From contig JAENYP010000010.1 of the NCBI GenBank assembly GCA_016841725.1, positions 32,971 through 96,970 of the forward strand: a stretch of DNA of 64,000 nucleotides, given 5' to 3'. Source of the stretch: Thermincola carboxydiphila (GTDB lineage Bacteria > Bacillota > Thermincolia > Thermincolales > UBA2595). The number at the start of each line of letters is the position of its first letter. Position 1 is the stretch's first letter. Shown here one piece after another: positions 18,101 to 26,247 of this stretch. The position numbers were made by a program, and so were the translations under genes. The notes beneath the pieces are model-generated. The model was given only the letters and a program-made list of their open reading frames with translations. It ran no database searches and was not told where the DNA came from.

Positions 18101-19358
18101 GCGCAGCTACCGTGAAATACCAATGTGGCAGGACGTAACAGATAACCAGTGGAACGACTGGCACTGGCAGGTTGCCAACCGGATTACCGAGATAGACCAG
18201 CTCAAGCACTTAGTGAATTTGACAGGTGAAGAGGAAGAAGGTATCAGAAACTGCCTGAAAACCCTGAGAATGGCCATCACACCCTATTATGCCCTGCTCA
18301 TGGACCCGGCTGACCCGGAATGCCCCATTCGTAAGCAGGCTGTCCCCGTCACCTGGGAGCTGGATGAAAGCCCGTGTGACTTGGCAGACCCGCTTTCAGA
18401 AGATGTGGATTCCCCGGTCCCCGGACTTACCCACAGGTATCCCGACCGGGTTCTGTTTCTAATTACAGACCAGTGTTCCATGTACTGCCGTCACTGTACC
18501 AGGCGCCGCCTGGCAGGAAGCACCGATATGTCAATGCCCAAAGATGCTGTTGAACAGTCTCTGGACTACATAGCCCGGACGCCTGCTGTCAGAGATGTCC
18601 TGATTTCCGGCGGAGATGCCCTGCTGGTAGATAATGAACGCCTGGAGTACCTGCTCTACCGGCTGCGGCAGATACCACATGTGGAAATAATCCGCTTCGG
18701 GACCAGGACCCCGGTAGTCCTGCCACAGCGCATCACTGAAGACTTGTGCCGACTGCTCCGGCGTTTTCACCCGATTTGGCTGAATACACATTTCAACCAT
18801 CCCAAAGAAATTACCCCAGAGGCAGAACTCGCCTGCAGCATGCTGGCTGATGCCGGAATCCCATTGGGCAACCAAACCGTCCTGCTAAAGGGGGTCAATG
18901 ACTGCCCGTATGTGATCAGGAAATTAGTCCATCAACTAGTGAAGATGAGGGTACGTCCCTATTACCTGTACCAGTGCGACCTCTCCGAGGGGTTGGAACA
19001 CCTGCGGACTTCAGTTGCCAAAGGCATCGAAATAATAGAAATGCTCAGGGGTCACACCTCCGGACTGGCGGTTCCCACTTATGTCGTGGATGCTCCCGGC
19101 GGTGGCGGTAAAATTCCGGTTGCACCCCAATACCTGATATCCATGTCTGACGAAAAAGTAATCCTGCGTAACTATGAGGGTGTAATCTGTGCCTATACGG
19201 AGCCGGAGGACCGCAGCAGCAGCTGCATGGAATGCGGGATTTGTGAAGACCAAATACCCATCAGATCAGGGTTGGCAAAGCTGTTTGGCAATCGAAAAAT
19301 CAGCCTGGTCCCCAAGGGGAATATCAGGGAAAACAGGAGAAAAGACTATATTCAATAA
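18099..19358 (+). CDS. ablA: Lysine 2,3-aminomutase
   Basis: 419 aa. Radical SAM, PLP enzyme that turns L-lysine into L-beta-lysine. Family opening [20 protein letters not shown] is present, so TTG 18099 is taken as start with AGGGGAGG upstream. Cluster motif [11 protein letters not shown] lysine region [13 protein letters not shown], and C-terminal cysteines CMECGIC that bind zinc in the clostridial enzyme. Next to a beta-lysine acetyltransferase, which marks it as ablA of the N-epsilon-acetyl-beta-lysine osmolyte pathway rather than a lysine-fermentation kamA. Confidence 0.9.
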   Translation: MRSYREIPMWQDVTDNQWNDWHWQVANRITEIDQLKHLVNLTGEEEEGIRNCLKTLRMAITPYYALLMDPADPECPIRKQAVPVTWELDESPCDLADPLSEDVDSPVPGLTHRYPDRVLFLITDQCSMYCRHCTRRRLAGSTDMSMPKDAVEQSLDYIARTPAVRDVLISGGDALLVDNERLEYLLYRLRQIPHVEIIRFGTRTPVVLPQRITEDLCRLLRRFHPIWLNTHFNHPKEITPEAELACSMLADAGIPLGNQTVLLKGVNDCPYVIRKLVHQLVKMRVRPYYLYQCDLSEGLEHLRTSVAKGIEIIEMLRGHTSGLAVPTYVVDAPGGGGKIPVAPQYLISMSDEKVILRNYEGVICAYTEPEDRSSSCMECGICEDQIPIRSGLAKLFGNRKISLVPKGNIRENRRKDYIQ

Positions 19359-19370
19359 AGGAGTCTGAAT

Positions 19371-20288
19371 ATGCAGATAGCTGAAATTACCTTTGACAGG
19401 GAAACAACCACAACTATCTATGGGACTATCTATGGCCTGTCTTATCTAAAGGAAAAAGAAGATTTTACGGTTGAGGTGTTTATCGACTGTACTAATGAAA
19501 GAATCAAGGTTCTTGACTATCAGGGCACAAATGTTCCGACAATGGCCGAATACCTCAATTACCTGGCCAGGGAAAACGGATTTGGCAAGGTTGTCCTGGT
19601 CTCCAGGGAAGCAGACTGGGAGACCTTCCTTTCGCGCGGGTACGTCCTGGAAGGGTTTATCAAAAACTATTTCAGTGGAAAAACCGGTTACTGCCTGTCC
19701 CGGTTTTTTGGGCAAGAGCGCCGCATCAGCCAATTCGTTGAAGATGAAGACGAAATACTGCAGCAGATATTGACCCAGCCTCCTTCAGTCAACTTGAAAA
19801 AACTGCCTTCGGACAGCTGTCTGCGTTCAGCAGGGATTGAGGATATTCCCGCATTGGTAGAACTTTTCACAGCTGTTTTCCCAAGTTACCCTACACCGTT
19901 AAACAGGCCTGAATACCTGGAGCAGGTTATCGGGAAAAAAGCACATTTTAAAGTGATTGAACACCAGGGCAAGATAATCAGCGCGGCTTCGGCAGAAATC
20001 AACCGGACCAATATGGCCGTGGAGATGACCGATTGTGCCACCCTTCCTGATTACAGGGGGCACGGACTGATGTCCATCCTCATTAATGCCCTTGAAGATG
20101 AAATGAAAAAGGAGCAGATGCAGACACTCTACTCCCTGTCGCGGGCCCTTTCCCACGGCATCAACCTGGTGTTTCACCGCCACGGGTACACCTATGGAGG
20201 GCGGCTGCTAAACAACTGCAATATCATGAACAAATTTGAGGACATGAATCTCTGGGTCAAGCACCTCGATACCACGCCACTAAACTAA
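19371..20288 (+). CDS. ablB: Beta-lysine N-acetyltransferase
   Basis: 305 aa, somewhat longer than the usual 270-290. The C-terminal half is a GNAT domain with the acetyl-CoA loop LPDYRGHGLMSILINALED. Family text ARENGFGKVVLVSRE and EGFIKNYFSGKTGYCLSRFF match the AblB type. Acetylates beta-lysine on N6, giving the compatible solute N-epsilon-acetyl-beta-lysine known from methanogens and some bacteria. SD AAAGGAG, 12 nt after ablA; one operon. Osmoprotection is inferred from the pair. Confidence 0.85.
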   Translation: MQIAEITFDRETTTTIYGTIYGLSYLKEKEDFTVEVFIDCTNERIKVLDYQGTNVPTMAEYLNYLARENGFGKVVLVSREADWETFLSRGYVLEGFIKNYFSGKTGYCLSRFFGQERRISQFVEDEDEILQQILTQPPSVNLKKLPSDSCLRSAGIEDIPALVELFTAVFPSYPTPLNRPEYLEQVIGKKAHFKVIEHQGKIISAASAEINRTNMAVEMTDCATLPDYRGHGLMSILINALEDEMKKEQMQTLYSLSRALSHGINLVFHRHGYTYGGRLLNNCNIMNKFEDMNLWVKHLDTTPLN

Positions 20289-20356
20289 TCATACAGGGCA
20301 GCACTAATTGTGCAGACAACACTAATTGTGCAGACAACATTAATTATACAGGACAC
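20284..20356. repeat. Four degenerate 18-bp tandem repeats
   Basis: The unit ACTAATTGTGCAGACAAC is present twice exactly (20303-20320, 20321-20338), flanked by two diverged copies (20284-20302, one base longer, and 20339-20356). They lie at the end of the alcohol dehydrogenase remnant and yield a repeated VVCTIS tail when read on the minus strand; the first overlaps the ablB stop. Confidence 0.8.
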
Positions 20357-20714
20357 CTTAACACAGTTGTCCTTTTTGGCATCAAAAATCTCATAACCAT
20401 GCTCCGCCTTATCTAAAGGCAGTCTGTGTGTAATAATGTCGGTTGGATCAATTTTTTCTTCTGCAATCAACTGAAACAAAGGACGGGTATACGAATGTAC
20501 CGGGCACTGCCCCATTTTCAGATTAATATTGCGGGTAAAAAAATCACCCAGGGGGAACTGGTTATACCTGGCCCCATAAACCCCCACCAGTATAACCGTG
20601 CCTCCCTTGCGTACTGCCTGAGCAGCCATAACTATTGCCGACATGGCGCCCCCCTGAAGTTTGGCAGCAGTTTCTACCGTTTCCATGACACACCTGGTAG
20701 GTCAGTGCTTTCAT
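20285..20714 (-). pseudogene. Remnant of a zinc-dependent alcohol dehydrogenase
   Basis: ATG 20714 with GGAG upstream begins MKALTYQV, the usual start of threonine-dehydrogenase/formaldehyde-dehydrogenase-like ADHs. The frame then runs into other sequence. In another frame from 20686 the C-terminal NAD-domain of such an enzyme follows (AAQAVRKGGTVILVGVYG; EKIDPTDIITHRLPLDKAEHGYEIFD). The catalytic zinc domain, about 240 residues, is missing, so an internal deletion with frameshift has joined the two ends. The C-terminus is extended by tandem repeats. Not expected to be functional. Confidence 0.8.
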
Positions 20715-20849
20715 CGGTGTCACTCCTGACAATTAAATATTTTGTTAATAAGTTTATCCGCAGAATTGGCCCCCTATTCTGCGGTTGACCTCCATCAATA
20801 AAGCTGCCGGGCAGCCCTGAGAAGGCAAGCCTGGCAGGACATTCCCCGG

Positions 20850-20878
20850 TACATTAACCTTAATATTAACATAATATA
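20850..20878 (+). promoter_or_regulatory. Sigma-K-like promoter of the glycine-rich protein gene
   Basis: TACA, 16 nt, CATAATATA: the -10 box is a full match to CATAnnnTA and the -35 box has the conserved ACA. Predicted start near 20885, leaving a 40 nt leader with AAGGAGG before ATG 20925. Confidence 0.5.
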
Positions 20879-20924
20879 GATGGAGAATGACCTTGACCCA
20901 GATTATGAAGGAGGTAAATGATAC

Positions 20925-21332
20925 ATGAATTACGGCAGTACCGGTTTCTTTGGTCCGGGTTCCGGCAAGAAGCAAGGTTCTGGTAAAAAGCCGGGTTTTA
21001 ATTTTGGCAAAAAGCGGCCCCCCGGCTTTGGCGGAGGACTATTCGGTCCCGGTTTTGGCGGCGGCTTTGGTAAGGGTTTTGGTAAGGGTTTTGGCGGCGG
21101 GCTTTTCGATCCCGGCTTTTGGGGCGGACTCCTGGGCCCTGGGTTTGGCGGTGGTTCCGGTGGCGGGCTGTTTGGCCCCGGTTTCGGTAAGGGCTTGGGA
21201 GGCAGGTTATTCAGCCCGGCCTTTGGAGAGTTTTTAGGAAGTCTCCTGGGCGGCCTGTTTGGTGTCAAACCGAACAAAAACCGGGCCAGGTATAATGCCC
21301 GGAGGATACCCGGAAGGAACCGGCGCTATTAA
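20925..21332 (+). CDS. Glycine-rich repeat protein, probable spore coat component
   Basis: 135 aa with about six imperfect repeats of the type GFGGGLFGPGFGKG from residue 35 to 100, a Lys/Gly-rich head and a strongly basic tail (KPNKNRARYNARRIPGRNRR). No signal peptide. Low complexity makes family assignment impossible. Start ATG 20925 is supported by AAGGAGG. The sigma-K-like promoter and the neighbouring CotJC-type catalase suggest an outer spore layer. The reverse strand is also open for much of this length, but that Pro-rich frame is a shadow. Confidence 0.7.
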   Translation: MNYGSTGFFGPGSGKKQGSGKKPGFNFGKKRPPGFGGGLFGPGFGGGFGKGFGKGFGGGLFDPGFWGGLLGPGFGGGSGGGLFGPGFGKGLGGRLFSPAFGEFLGSLLGGLFGVKPNKNRARYNARRIPGRNRRY

Positions 21333-21359
21333 CCTGTAATTACCAACTATGATTCATAA

Positions 21360-21400
21360 GGTGCGCACCCGATTGTTTCGGGATGTGCACCATTCTTTTT
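21360..21400 (+). terminator. Terminator after the glycine-rich gene
   Basis: GGTGCGCACCCG pairs with CGGGATGTGCACC across a short loop with one mismatch, followed by ATTCTTTTT. Confidence 0.8.
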
Positions 21401-21529
21401 CTCCGATACTTTTGATATTGCCATTACTTACCTGCTTTCACCTGTATATGAGTCAGGCATTATATAGCTGAGATTGTAAATACTAGAATAGATACTGTTG
21501 CAATATAAAAATAAACGGAGGGGACAAAT

Positions 21530-22219
21530 ATGTTCAGACACGAAAAACAGTTGCTGCAGATGGTTCGGGTGGAACGTCCCAACCCAAATTACGCTGCAAT
21601 GCTTCAGGAACAGCTGGGTGGTCCCCAGGGTGAGCTAAAAGCAGCCCTGCAATACATTTCCCAGAGTTTCCGAATCAAGGACCAGGCAATTAGGGATGTC
21701 TTTTTGGATATCGCCGCAGAGGAACTGAGCCACATGGAGATGGTGGCCACCGCGATTACCCTGCTTAACGGGCATGACCCGATGGCTAATCAGGCAACAA
21801 TTGGAAATATTGAAGCCCATGTACTGACAGGGTTGAACCCTATGCTGACTAATGCTTCCGGCCAATTATGGACGGCAGCCTATGTAAATGTAACCGGAGA
21901 CCTGCCTGCAGACCTTCTTTCAAATATTGCCGCTGAACAGAGGGCAAAGGTCGTTTATGAATATCTGCACAGGCAGATAAATGACCAGTATGTCAGGCAG
22001 ATGATTGACTTTCTGCTGAATCGGGAGGAGGCTCACAATACCATGTTCCGGGAGTGCCTGCAGAGAGTCCAGGATACCGGATCAAACCGTGACTGGGGTG
22101 TGGACAAGGATTCCCGGCTTTACTTCAACCTCTCCACACCAGGCAATTATGTGGGTTCTCAACTGCATAATCCCAGTCCGCCGCAGTTTCAGAACCCGCA
22201 GCACCCGTCACAGCACTAA
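21530..22219 (+). CDS. cotJC: Manganese catalase family protein (CotJC-like)
   Basis: 229 aa, ferritin-like four-helix bundle. Metal-site motifs EELSHMEMVATAI and LNREEAHNTMF are present, along with LGGPQGELKAALQYISQSF at the start and the NLSTPGNYV tail of Mn catalases. CotJC of Bacillus is a spore coat protein of this family; the enzyme breaks down hydrogen peroxide without heme, useful for an anaerobe's spores. SD ACGGAGGGG. Monocistronic, without the cotJA/cotJB genes that accompany it in Bacillus, so the symbol is by similarity only. Confidence 0.82.
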   Translation: MFRHEKQLLQMVRVERPNPNYAAMLQEQLGGPQGELKAALQYISQSFRIKDQAIRDVFLDIAAEELSHMEMVATAITLLNGHDPMANQATIGNIEAHVLTGLNPMLTNASGQLWTAAYVNVTGDLPADLLSNIAAEQRAKVVYEYLHRQINDQYVRQMIDFLLNREEAHNTMFRECLQRVQDTGSNRDWGVDKDSRLYFNLSTPGNYVGSQLHNPSPPQFQNPQHPSQH

Positions 22220-22238
22220 AACAACGTATACATTAACT

Positions 22239-22263
22239 GAGAGGGGAATTTTCTTCCCCTCTC
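22239..22263 (+). terminator. Hairpin between convergent genes
   Basis: 10-bp perfect stem GAGAGGGGAA/TTCCCCTCTC with a 5 nt loop, between the catalase gene and the convergent stalk-domain gene. T-run is poor on both strands. Confidence 0.65.
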
Positions 22264-22273
22264 TCACATTAAC

Positions 22274-23140
22274 CTATGACGAATAGTTAAACATACTTGT
22301 TATTATATATCTGAACATCTTTTCATCTTCTATACTCCAGCCCGACTTTTCCCAGGTATATACTTCATTGTCTATCTTCATGACATAGATTTCATATAGC
22401 CACCCTTCCAAGTCGTTTGCTCCGTAAATTCTGGTTCCCTCGACAAATCCCAGGGATTCTTTGGTATATAATTCCCAATAGATCCCATCAAATGGCTTCA
22501 TTTTTTCCTGTACCAGGGTTTCCATAGCCTTTGTCTGGCTTTTAAGCTCCACACTGGTATCATTGGGTGTATTAAATATTATACCGGATTCGTCTTGAGT
22601 AATCACTGTCCATTCCGAAGGATACGATAGAGTCAGACCATTGCCCGTATAAGTCTGCCATTTGTCTTTATATGGATAAATTATTGCTATTGATTTTGTA
22701 TCAGCTTCATATTGTACTGCTGCCCCCAGGCTTTCACTTATAAACCTTAGGGGAACAAAAGTCCGACCGCTTTTTATCTCCGGTGGAACATCCAGTTTGA
22801 CTTCACTGGGTAATGAATTCTGAATTAGCTGCGCACTTTCTCTACCTATGAAAACCCGTACTTCCCTGTCATAAGTTTTCACTGTAACCATTCTATTTTC
22901 AGCATCCCAGGAAACCTCAGCGTTGAGTGCTTTTTCCATGAACCTTAACGGGATCAGGGTCCGGCCATCTTTGATATAGGGGGCAACATCTATGAACTCA
23001 TCTTCATCATTAACATAGGTATACGTATCACCGATAGTTAACCGGGAACATATGTATGACGTTGTATTGGCATAAGCAAATCCGGCAAAGAAACATACAC
23101 TTAAAATAACCAGCGTTAATCTAAAAATGTTTTTTTTCAT
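22274..23140 (-). CDS. Secreted protein with copper amine oxidase-like N-terminal (stalk) domain
   Basis: 288 aa. Signal peptide MKKNIFRLTLVILSVCFFAG, then two tandem stalk modules (KDGRTLIPLRFMEKALNAEV and KSGRTFVPLRFISESLGAAV; PF07833 type, about residues 40-150). The C-terminal half is PsbP- or DUF-like (LTLSYPSEWTVI). The stalk domain is common in Firmicute surface proteins and is not itself an oxidase. Function unknown. SD GGAGAGAAG precedes ATG 23140. Confidence 0.78.
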   Translation of the reverse strand: MKKNIFRLTLVILSVCFFAGFAYANTTSYICSRLTIGDTYTYVNDEDEFIDVAPYIKDGRTLIPLRFMEKALNAEVSWDAENRMVTVKTYDREVRVFIGRESAQLIQNSLPSEVKLDVPPEIKSGRTFVPLRFISESLGAAVQYEADTKSIAIIYPYKDKWQTYTGNGLTLSYPSEWTVITQDESGIIFNTPNDTSVELKSQTKAMETLVQEKMKPFDGIYWELYTKESLGFVEGTRIYGANDLEGWLYEIYVMKIDNEVYTWEKSGWSIEDEKMFRYIITSMFNYSS

Positions 23141-23428
23141 TTCTTCTCTCCTTTATGATTTATTTTCCACTATCATAATTTCCTTTACACTTACGCTGAC
23201 ATTCATATTTGCATTTGCATTTCCGTATCACTTCCCTCCGCCATATGGATTTATTTCGACATTTATCTATAGTATTCGACATCAAAATCATATTTCCTGC
23301 TTTTGGTATTATTGTAAAATAGAAGTGAAAAAGCGTAAGTGTGAATTTCTTTGGTAATTTTGCCAATACAAAAAGATACATATAATCCTTACTTTTAATA
23401 CAACATATATTGAGAGGAGGTTAACAAC

Positions 23429-23938
23429 ATGAGTGATATTGGTATTGTCAGAAGGATGGATGACCTCGGAAGGATGGTAATTCCCAAGGAGATACGAAGA
23501 AATCTGAGATTCAAAAATGGTGACCCTCTGGAAATCTTCATTGACAAAAATGCTATTGTATTTCGCAAGTACGATCCCACTCCCGACCCGCTGGGCAACC
23601 AGGCAGATAATATTGCCAAAGTCCTTGCCGAAACCCTTGGAGGTGAAGCCGTAGTAACCAGGGAGGATGTGGTGATATCCGCCCCCGGTAACAAGTCCCT
23701 GCTTAAGAAGAGTCTTTCAGAGGATATCCATGATAAAATTAAAAACGGGGAATCTTATTTCGGGCGTAAAGGTGAGGAACTTATGGAAGGATGGGATAGC
23801 AAGTCCAATTTCATCTGTACCCCGTTAACCCATGAAGGAAACGTTGTCGGCTCAGTAATTCTGTTTAAGGAAAAACCAACCAATGTGGAAGAAAAAGTTA
23901 TGCTGGCAATGACAGCCTTCCTTGAGAAACAGTATTGA
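23429..23938 (+). CDS. spoVT: SpoVT-like AbrB-family transcription regulator
   Basis: 169 aa. N-terminal AbrB swapped-hairpin domain (GIVRRMDDLGRMVIPKEIRR, GDPLEIFID) and a C-terminal GAF domain. This layout and length fit SpoVT, a forespore regulator that modulates sigma-G genes in Bacillus. Strong SD GAGAGGAGG. The GAF half is more diverged than the DNA-binding half, so a paralogue of SpoVT is possible. Confidence 0.82.
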   Translation: MSDIGIVRRMDDLGRMVIPKEIRRNLRFKNGDPLEIFIDKNAIVFRKYDPTPDPLGNQADNIAKVLAETLGGEAVVTREDVVISAPGNKSLLKKSLSEDIHDKIKNGESYFGRKGEELMEGWDSKSNFICTPLTHEGNVVGSVILFKEKPTNVEEKVMLAMTAFLEKQY

Positions 23939-24027
23939 CAAGGCATTTAAACACAGAACATATGTTTTTAGACAGCAAAAGGGAGCAGTCCTCTGTGAAC
24001 CGGAACTGAATCAAACCCAGTTTCACC

Positions 24028-24050
24028 AAAGGAGCCGCTCCTTTTTTTTT
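24028..24050 (+). terminator. Terminator after spoVT
   Basis: AAAGGAG-CCG-CTCCTTT followed by a run of T to 24050. Lies between the convergent spoVT-like and menG genes. Confidence 0.85.
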
Positions 24051-24076
24051 GGCTGTTATTCCCATCCCAGGCTGTT

Positions 24077-24805
24077 CTAATCCTGTGGTTTCCGCCCCTC
24101 AACCACAGCCACAATACCGCCGGCCAGGTTTTGGTAACCTGTTTCCGTAAGTCCTGCCCGGCTAAATATCCCGGCCAGTTCCCACTGGGGCGGGAAAACC
24201 TTTGCCGAATCATGAAGATAGCCATAGGCCCCCTTATTTCCTGCCCACAGCCTACCCATGGCAGGAATTATTTTTTCAAAGCAAAGCCAGTAACACTGCT
24301 TAAAAACAAGGGCCGTAGGCTGAGCCATATCAAGTGAAACAACTTTTCCCCCGGGCCTGACGACCCGGGTCATTTCTTTAACAACCGCCAGTATATCAGG
24401 CACATTTCTGAGTCCCCAGCCCACAGTGACACAGTCAAAACTGTTATCATCGAAAGGAAGTTCCATGGCATTCCCCTGAATAAACCGGATATTTTCCCTG
24501 AGTCTAAATTCCTTTATATTCTCCCTGGCAATTGCCAGCATATTTTCCGAAAAGTCCAGGCCCGTTACCCTGCCCTCAGGCCCCGCAGCCCTTGCCTGTT
24601 CCATTGTAATCATTCCGGTCCCACAGCACACATCAAGGCCGTGACCGCCCGGCTTCAGTTCCGCACGCTTAACGGTATATTTCCGCCAGGACCTGTCCAT
24701 CCCCGCTGTCATCAATGTATTCATCAGGTCATAGCGCCGGGCAATAGAATTGAACATGTCCCGGACAAACCTTTCCTTGTTCTCCTTTGAAGGCAGATCA
24801 GCCAA
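24077..24805 (-). CDS. menG: Demethylmenaquinone methyltransferase
   Basis: 242 aa, UbiE/MenG family. Diagnostic start KERFVRDMFNSIARRYDLMN, SAM motif I LDVCCGTGMI, GLDFSENMLAIAR, and the ubiE signature GWGLRNVPDI near the middle. Transfers a methyl group to demethylmenaquinone in the last step of menaquinone synthesis, implying a quinone-based respiratory chain. Other men genes are not in the window. Monocistronic. Confidence 0.9.
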   Translation of the reverse strand: MADLPSKENKERFVRDMFNSIARRYDLMNTLMTAGMDRSWRKYTVKRAELKPGGHGLDVCCGTGMITMEQARAAGPEGRVTGLDFSENMLAIARENIKEFRLRENIRFIQGNAMELPFDDNSFDCVTVGWGLRNVPDILAVVKEMTRVVRPGGKVVSLDMAQPTALVFKQCYWLCFEKIIPAMGRLWAGNKGAYGYLHDSAKVFPPQWELAGIFSRAGLTETGYQNLAGGIVAVVEGRKPQD

Positions 24806-25038
24806 TTTAGTTTCCTCCCAATATTTGCTTATTGTCAGCCAATACCTCTATTTTACCCTAAAAAAGCTGTTTTGCCCAATGTAATTTCAGCAAGTCCGCT
24901 GCACCTTCCTGCCATCATACATAATCCAGTGTCCCGGTGAACATTATAGATTGTAGAATCAGAAATTTAATTTTTATAATTAACAGCAATTAGTTCTGAC
25001 ATTGATAATCTGACTCAGTAGGAAAGCGAGACCAATCA

Positions 25039-26232
25039 ATGATCAAGTTCCTGAAAACCCGATCCCTTAATAAAAGGCTTAGAGACCCAAAAACAGGTCC
25101 GGATAACCTCTCAGGCGAACAGAGTCCCTGTAACCCTGAAGACTTCCCCAAAGTGTTTTTTGTGGATGCAGCCCCCCGGGACAGCCAGCAGGTATTGAAA
25201 GGCAGCAAAAAACGCTTTCACGAAAATCCGGAATATAACCTGTCCCTGCTGGCGGAGAGAATTCCAAATCCCCAGCTTATCTGTGAAAAATTTACCATTG
25301 GTTCTCTGGCGCCAAAAAAAGTAACGGCAGTTTACCTGAAAAATCGGACAAACCCGGAAATCATAGCAGAAGTGAGAAAGCGCCTCCTGGCCATCAGGGC
25401 AGAAACGGTCCTGGACTCCAGCTACATAGAACGCAACATCGAAAACTCGTCATGGAGCCCTTTTCCCCAGGTGGAAATAAGCGATAAGCCTGATATTGCC
25501 GAATCAGCCCTGCTGCAGGGCAGGGTTGTAATTATTACGGATGGCAGTCCCCAGGTCCTGCTGGCGCCGGTCACCTTTTTTGACCTTATGGACACCCGTG
25601 ACGATACATATATGAGGTGGTTTGTGGCAGCAAACTTTTTCCGGCTGGCCCGTTATGTAATGTTTATTTTTGCCGTTTCCCTGCCGGCTTTTTATATTGC
25701 CCTGACCTCTTATAACCCGGAACTACTTCCCACCAGGCTGCTTTACCTGATTCTGGCCGCCCGGGAAAACACGCCTTTCCCGGTCTATTTTGAAGCTTTC
25801 TTTTTGATGGGGATCATTGAAGCTGTACGCATGATGATGGTCAGGATGCCGTCACAGGTTGGGACAACGATTGCATTGATGTCGGGGATTACTCTGGTTA
25901 TTGCAGGATTATGGTCAAATATATTGGCAGCGCCAATTATAATCGTCGTGACCCTGACAATGATTTCATCATTTGGGATTCCCAACTATGACCTGAGACT
26001 CGCCGTAAGGATCCTGCAGTTCTTCACTATGGTAATGGCATCTTTTTTTGGGATTTTTGGATTTGCGGCTGCTTTCTTCTACATTGGGATCCACCTGGTG
26101 ACCTTAAAGTCCTTTGGGATTCCGTATATGGCCCCGGTAGCCCCGACGGATACCGGCAGCATGGGACATACCGTGTTCAGAGAAAATACGCCTGTGATGG
26201 CTAAAGATAATACCTATAAACCGCAAAAATAA
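25039..26232 (+). CDS. Spore germination receptor A subunit (GerAA family), short form
   Basis: 397 aa, about 80-120 shorter than usual GerA A subunits, the shortfall being in the cytoplasmic N-terminal domain. Kept parts: KVTAVYLKNRTNPEIIAEVR, QGRVVIITDGSPQVLLAPVTFF and four to five membrane helices with MRMPSQVG-type text at their start. Inner-membrane subunit of a germinant receptor. First gene of the A-B-C operon, 15 nt before the B gene. The N-terminal reduction may change partner contacts. Start ATG 25039 has a moderate ribosome site (AGGAAAG). Confidence 0.83.
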   Translation: MIKFLKTRSLNKRLRDPKTGPDNLSGEQSPCNPEDFPKVFFVDAAPRDSQQVLKGSKKRFHENPEYNLSLLAERIPNPQLICEKFTIGSLAPKKVTAVYLKNRTNPEIIAEVRKRLLAIRAETVLDSSYIERNIENSSWSPFPQVEISDKPDIAESALLQGRVVIITDGSPQVLLAPVTFFDLMDTRDDTYMRWFVAANFFRLARYVMFIFAVSLPAFYIALTSYNPELLPTRLLYLILAARENTPFPVYFEAFFLMGIIEAVRMMMVRMPSQVGTTIALMSGITLVIAGLWSNILAAPIIIVVTLTMISSFGIPNYDLRLAVRILQFFTMVMASFFGIFGFAAAFFYIGIHLVTLKSFGIPYMAPVAPTDTGSMGHTVFRENTPVMAKDNTYKPQK

Positions 26233-26247
26233 TGAAGGATGATATAG

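Noticed and set aside
20930-21277. Pro-rich 115 aa frame on the reverse strand of the glycine-rich gene
   Set aside because: It mirrors Gly codons of the forward repeats; no ribosome site, and the forward frame has a promoter, ribosome site and terminator.
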